A stretch of DNA of 64,000 bases from Nitrospirota bacterium. Lineage in GTDB: Bacteria > Nitrospirota > Nitrospiria > Nitrospirales > Nitrospiraceae. A program made the translations under genes and the position numbers. Where the stretch lies: positions 1 to 64,000 of the forward strand of contig JBFLWP010000012.1 of NCBI GenBank assembly GCA_040757595.1, written 5' to 3'. The notes under the pieces were generated by a model. That model did no database searches. It saw nothing but the letters and a program-made list of their open reading frames with translations, and was not told the origin of the DNA. Numbering within the stretch: the stretch's first letter is position 1; every line of letters starts with the position of its first letter. Of this stretch, positions 61,618 through 64,000 are shown piece after piece.

Positions 61618-62964
61618 TCACGCGGCGACGTACCGCAGCGTCAGCAGCCCCGCGAACAGGTGAATCAGCCAGTGGGCCTCGCCCAGCCGGCCGGTGACGA
61701 GCTTCAGGAGCGTGTAGGACGCCAGCCCGAAGGTGATCCCCTCGGTAATGCTGACCGTCGCCGGCATGAGCAGGATCGTGAGGAACGCGGGAATCGCTTC
61801 CGTCGGATCGTGCCAGGGCACCGAGGTGATCCCGCGCACCATGAAGCTCCCGATCAGGATCAGGGCCGGGGCGATCACGGGATAGAGGTGCGTCCCGTCC
61901 GGCGCCACGGTGCCGCCGCCCACCATCTTGGCGAGGGGGGCGAAGAACAGAGCCGCGAGAAACAGGCCGGCCGTGACCACGCTGGCGAGGCCGGTGCGGC
62001 CTCCGGCCGCCACGCCGGCCGCACTCTCGACGTAGCTGGTAATCGTGGAGGTGCCGAGCACCGCCCCCGCCGTCATCCCCGCCGCGTCCGCGACCAGGGC
62101 TTTCTCGGCCCTGGGCAGCCGCCCGTCCTTGAGAAACCCCGCCTGGGCGCCGACGCCGACCAGGGTGCCGATCGTGTCGAACAGGGCGAGGAAGAAGAAG
62201 GTGAAGACGATCAGCAACCCGGTATGGGAGAGGAGCCCGCCGAGATCCAGTTGGAGCAGCGTCGGGGCCAGGGACGGCGGCGCGCCGACCAAGCCCTCGT
62301 AGCGCACGAGCCCCAGCGTCAGCCCGATCGCCGTCGTCGCCGCCATGCCCCACAGGATGGCGGCCTGATTCCCCCTGGCCGCCAGCCCCGCCGTCAGCAG
62401 CAGGCCGGAGAGCGAGAGGAGCACCGGCGGCGAATCGAGCCGGCCCAGCCCGACCAGGATGCCGGGCCGGGCCACCACGATCCCCGCCCACTGCAAGCCC
62501 ACGAACGCGATCAGGAGCCCGATGCCGACCGCGATCGCGTGCTTCAGGGCGTCGGGCACGGCGTTCAGGAGCCGCTCCCGGAACCCGAACCGCGACAGGA
62601 TGAGGAACAGCGCGCCGGAGACGAACACGCCGCCCAGCGCGGTTCGCCAGGGCACGCCCATGCCCCCCGCCGCCATCGCGCCGCAGACCGTGAAGGCGAA
62701 GTAGACATTGTGGCCCATGGCCGGAGCCAGGGCGATCGGGTAGTTGGCGTGGAGCCCCATGAGCAGGGTGGCGAAGGCGCTGGCCAGACAGGTGGCCGCC
62801 AGCACCGCCCCGAAATCCATGCCGGCCGTCGCCAGGACGGCGGGCTGCACGAACAGGATGTAGGAGAGGGCCAGGAACGTGGTGGCGCCGGCCGTCACCT
62901 CGGTCCGGACTGTGGTCCCGTTGGCGCGCAGGGAGAACCGCCGGTCGAGCATGGCCGCGATCAT
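61618..62964 (-). CDS. AzgA/PbuG-like purine permease (NCS2 family)
   Basis: This 448-residue transporter has about 13 hydrophobic segments. It opens with EVTAGATTFLALSYILFVQP, the AzgA-type signature, and has NYPIALAPAMGHNVYFAF (family GxN motif), FFLALFDTIGTLVG and STITSYVESAAGVAAGGRTGL. AzgA relatives import adenine, guanine or hypoxanthine with protons. ATG 62964 overlaps the upstream kinase stop as ATGA. Its place ahead of pxpBAC could mean a different ligand, for instance a cyclic amide; that is speculation. Confidence 0.88.
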   Translation of the reverse strand: MIAAMLDRRFSLRANGTTVRTEVTAGATTFLALSYILFVQPAVLATAGMDFGAVLAATCLASAFATLLMGLHANYPIALAPAMGHNVYFAFTVCGAMAAGGMGVPWRTALGGVFVSGALFLILSRFGFRERLLNAVPDALKHAIAVGIGLLIAFVGLQWAGIVVARPGILVGLGRLDSPPVLLSLSGLLLTAGLAARGNQAAILWGMAATTAIGLTLGLVRYEGLVGAPPSLAPTLLQLDLGGLLSHTGLLIVFTFFFLALFDTIGTLVGVGAQAGFLKDGRLPRAEKALVADAAGMTAGAVLGTSTITSYVESAAGVAAGGRTGLASVVTAGLFLAALFFAPLAKMVGGGTVAPDGTHLYPVIAPALILIGSFMVRGITSVPWHDPTEAIPAFLTILLMPATVSITEGITFGLASYTLLKLVTGRLGEAHWLIHLFAGLLTLRYVAA

Positions 62965-64000
62965 CGCGGGGCTTTCGGAGCGGGTGCGTCCAGCACTTCC
63001 CGGACCTTGCGGATCAGCACGTCGGGCGTGAACGGCTTCTGGAGAAAGGCGGTGCCGGGCTCCAGGACGCCGTGGTGGACCACGGCGTTTTCCGTATAGC
63101 CGGAGATGTAGAGGATGCGCAGGTCCTTGCGCATCGAGACGAGTTGATCGGCCAGCTCCCGCCCGCTCATCTGAGGCATCACGACGTCGGTCAGGAGCAG
63201 GTGGATCGGGTTCTGATGGCGAGTCGCGATCACGAGCGCCTCGAAGCCGTGCCTGGCTTCCAGGACCCGGTAGCCCTGCAGGTGCAGGGTCTCGCGCACG
63301 AAACCCCGGACCCCCGGCTCGTCCTCGACCAGCAGGACCGTCTCGGTTCCGCTCGGCTGCCCCGGGTCGGCCGTCGCCGTGGGCACCCCTTCGATCGCCT
63401 CGTCGATGCGCGGCAAGTAAATCTTGAACGTGGCGCCGCGCCCCGGCTCGCTGTACACGAAGACGTACCCGCCGCTCTGCTTGACGATGCCGTAGACGGT
63501 GGAGAGCCCCAGTCCCGTCCCCTTTCCCGTCCCCTTGGTCGTGAAAAAGGGCTCGAAGATACGCGCCTGGGTCTCCGCATCCATCCCGCAGCCCGAGTCG
63601 CTGACGGCCAGCAGGGCGTACCGCCCGGGAGCCATGACGTGCGGCCCGTGGACCCTGGTCTCCCGAACCTGGACGTTGGCGGTCTCGATCGTGAGCTTGC
63701 CGCCGTGCGGCATGGCGTCCCGCGCGTTCACGGCCAGGTTCATGATGACCTGCTCGAGCTGGCCCGGATCGGCCTTCACCGCGCCCAGCGCCGGATCCAG
63801 GTTGGTGATGAGGTCCACGTCCTCGCCGAGCAACCGCTGGAGCATCCCGCCCATGCCGGACACCACGTCGTTCAGGTCCAGCGCCTTGGGCATGAGCACC
63901 TGCCGCCGGCTGAAGGCCAGGAGCTGCTGCGTCAGGGAGGCGGCCCGGTCTCCCGACTTTTTGATCTCCTCGATCTCCCGCCGCAGGGGATGGCCCTGGT
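62961..64000 (-). CDS. Hybrid histidine kinase, C-terminal part (partial)
   Basis: The frame is open to the right window edge, so the N-terminus is missing. The visible part has the end of a HisKA helix (SLTQQLLAFSRRQ), a HATPase domain (NLAVNARDAMPHGG, then GTGKGTGLGLSTVYG) and a receiver domain with Asp in HLLLTDVVMPQMSG. It ends in a flexible tail. It closely resembles the matching region of the kinase at 31123, so the two are paralogues. It overlaps the permease gene by 4 bp, an unusual kinase-transporter coupling. Confidence 0.9.
   Translation of the reverse strand, partial: QGHPLRREIEEIKKSGDRAASLTQQLLAFSRRQVLMPKALDLNDVVSGMGGMLQRLLGEDVDLITNLDPALGAVKADPGQLEQVIMNLAVNARDAMPHGGKLTIETANVQVRETRVHGPHVMAPGRYALLAVSDSGCGMDAETQARIFEPFFTTKGTGKGTGLGLSTVYGIVKQSGGYVFVYSEPGRGATFKIYLPRIDEAIEGVPTATADPGQPSGTETVLLVEDEPGVRGFVRETLHLQGYRVLEARHGFEALVIATRHQNPIHLLLTDVVMPQMSGRELADQLVSMRKDLRILYISGYTENAVVHHGVLEPGTAFLQKPFTPDVLIRKVREVLDAPAPKAPR

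Overview
The window looks like a chromosomal segment of a GC-rich Gram-negative bacterium. Nitrospirota, probably Nitrospira-like, is my best guess. The reasons are outer-membrane genes (MlaA, DUF4105 barrel, RND pump with TolC-type lipoprotein), two DUF3015 proteins, two exported formylglycine-generating-enzyme-like proteins, and a foldback repeat ending in 'ttttcaacagcctgct' of a kind I associate with Nitrospira genomes. The assignment is inference; there is no rRNA or other marker gene here.

Positions 1-20.3 kb hold the accessory part: one long minus-strand sugar/polysaccharide locus. It is headed by a NusG-like (UpxY type) antiterminator at 20279 with a gene-free leader behind it. In transcription order it then has a UDP-glucuronate epimerase, a YdcF-like protein, an SDR, a second sugar epimerase, a reversed-order HldE-like nucleotidyltransferase-kinase, a GmhA-like isomerase, a flippase-like membrane protein, two tandem membrane proteins with cytoplasmic winged-helix-like tails, a radical SAM/SPASM-like enzyme, a ThDP-dependent E1 alpha/beta pair, a GT2 enzyme, a B12-binding radical SAM protein, a small unknown protein, a YfhO-like protein and a GT-C glycosyltransferase. 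An 1103-bp insertion sequence (25-bp inverted repeats, 8-bp target duplication) sits on the start codon of the YfhO-like gene and separates the last two genes from the rest. The tail of an IS3-family transposase lies at the left edge.

Positions 20.3-31 kb hold an MBL-fold/VOC pair behind a good sigma70 promoter, an SxtJ / DUF5989 / carbamoyltransferase trio like that of saxitoxin clusters, two FGE-like proteins, a HemD-like protein, a LolA-like exported protein, a decayed vapBC module and threonine dehydrogenase. Positions 31-43 kb hold a hybrid histidine kinase, a coupled STAS-MFP-RND-OMF efflux operon, an NmrA-like reductase, an alcohol dehydrogenase and two small proteins behind a sigma54-type promoter. 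The next gene encodes a GAF-GAF-AAA-Fis sigma54 activator (43.5-45.5 kb).

Positions 45-64 kb are mostly envelope and housekeeping genes: kbl (which with tdh would complete threonine catabolism to glycine), a CBS protein, MlaA, small lipoproteins, DUF4105 and alpha/beta hydrolase genes coupled to an intact vapBC pair, the DUF3015 pair, a YfcE-like phosphoesterase, an M48 peptidase, an AIM24-like protein, 5-oxoprolinase subunits (pxpB-pxpA-pxpC) with an AzgA-like permease, and the 3' part of a second hybrid histidine kinase at the right edge.

The most unusual non-coding signal is a set of about ten intergenic tracts built on a degenerate 7-bp period. Each tract uses its own 'word', and most fold back as inverted repeats. 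They sit tightly against gene ends and in places supply coding termini.
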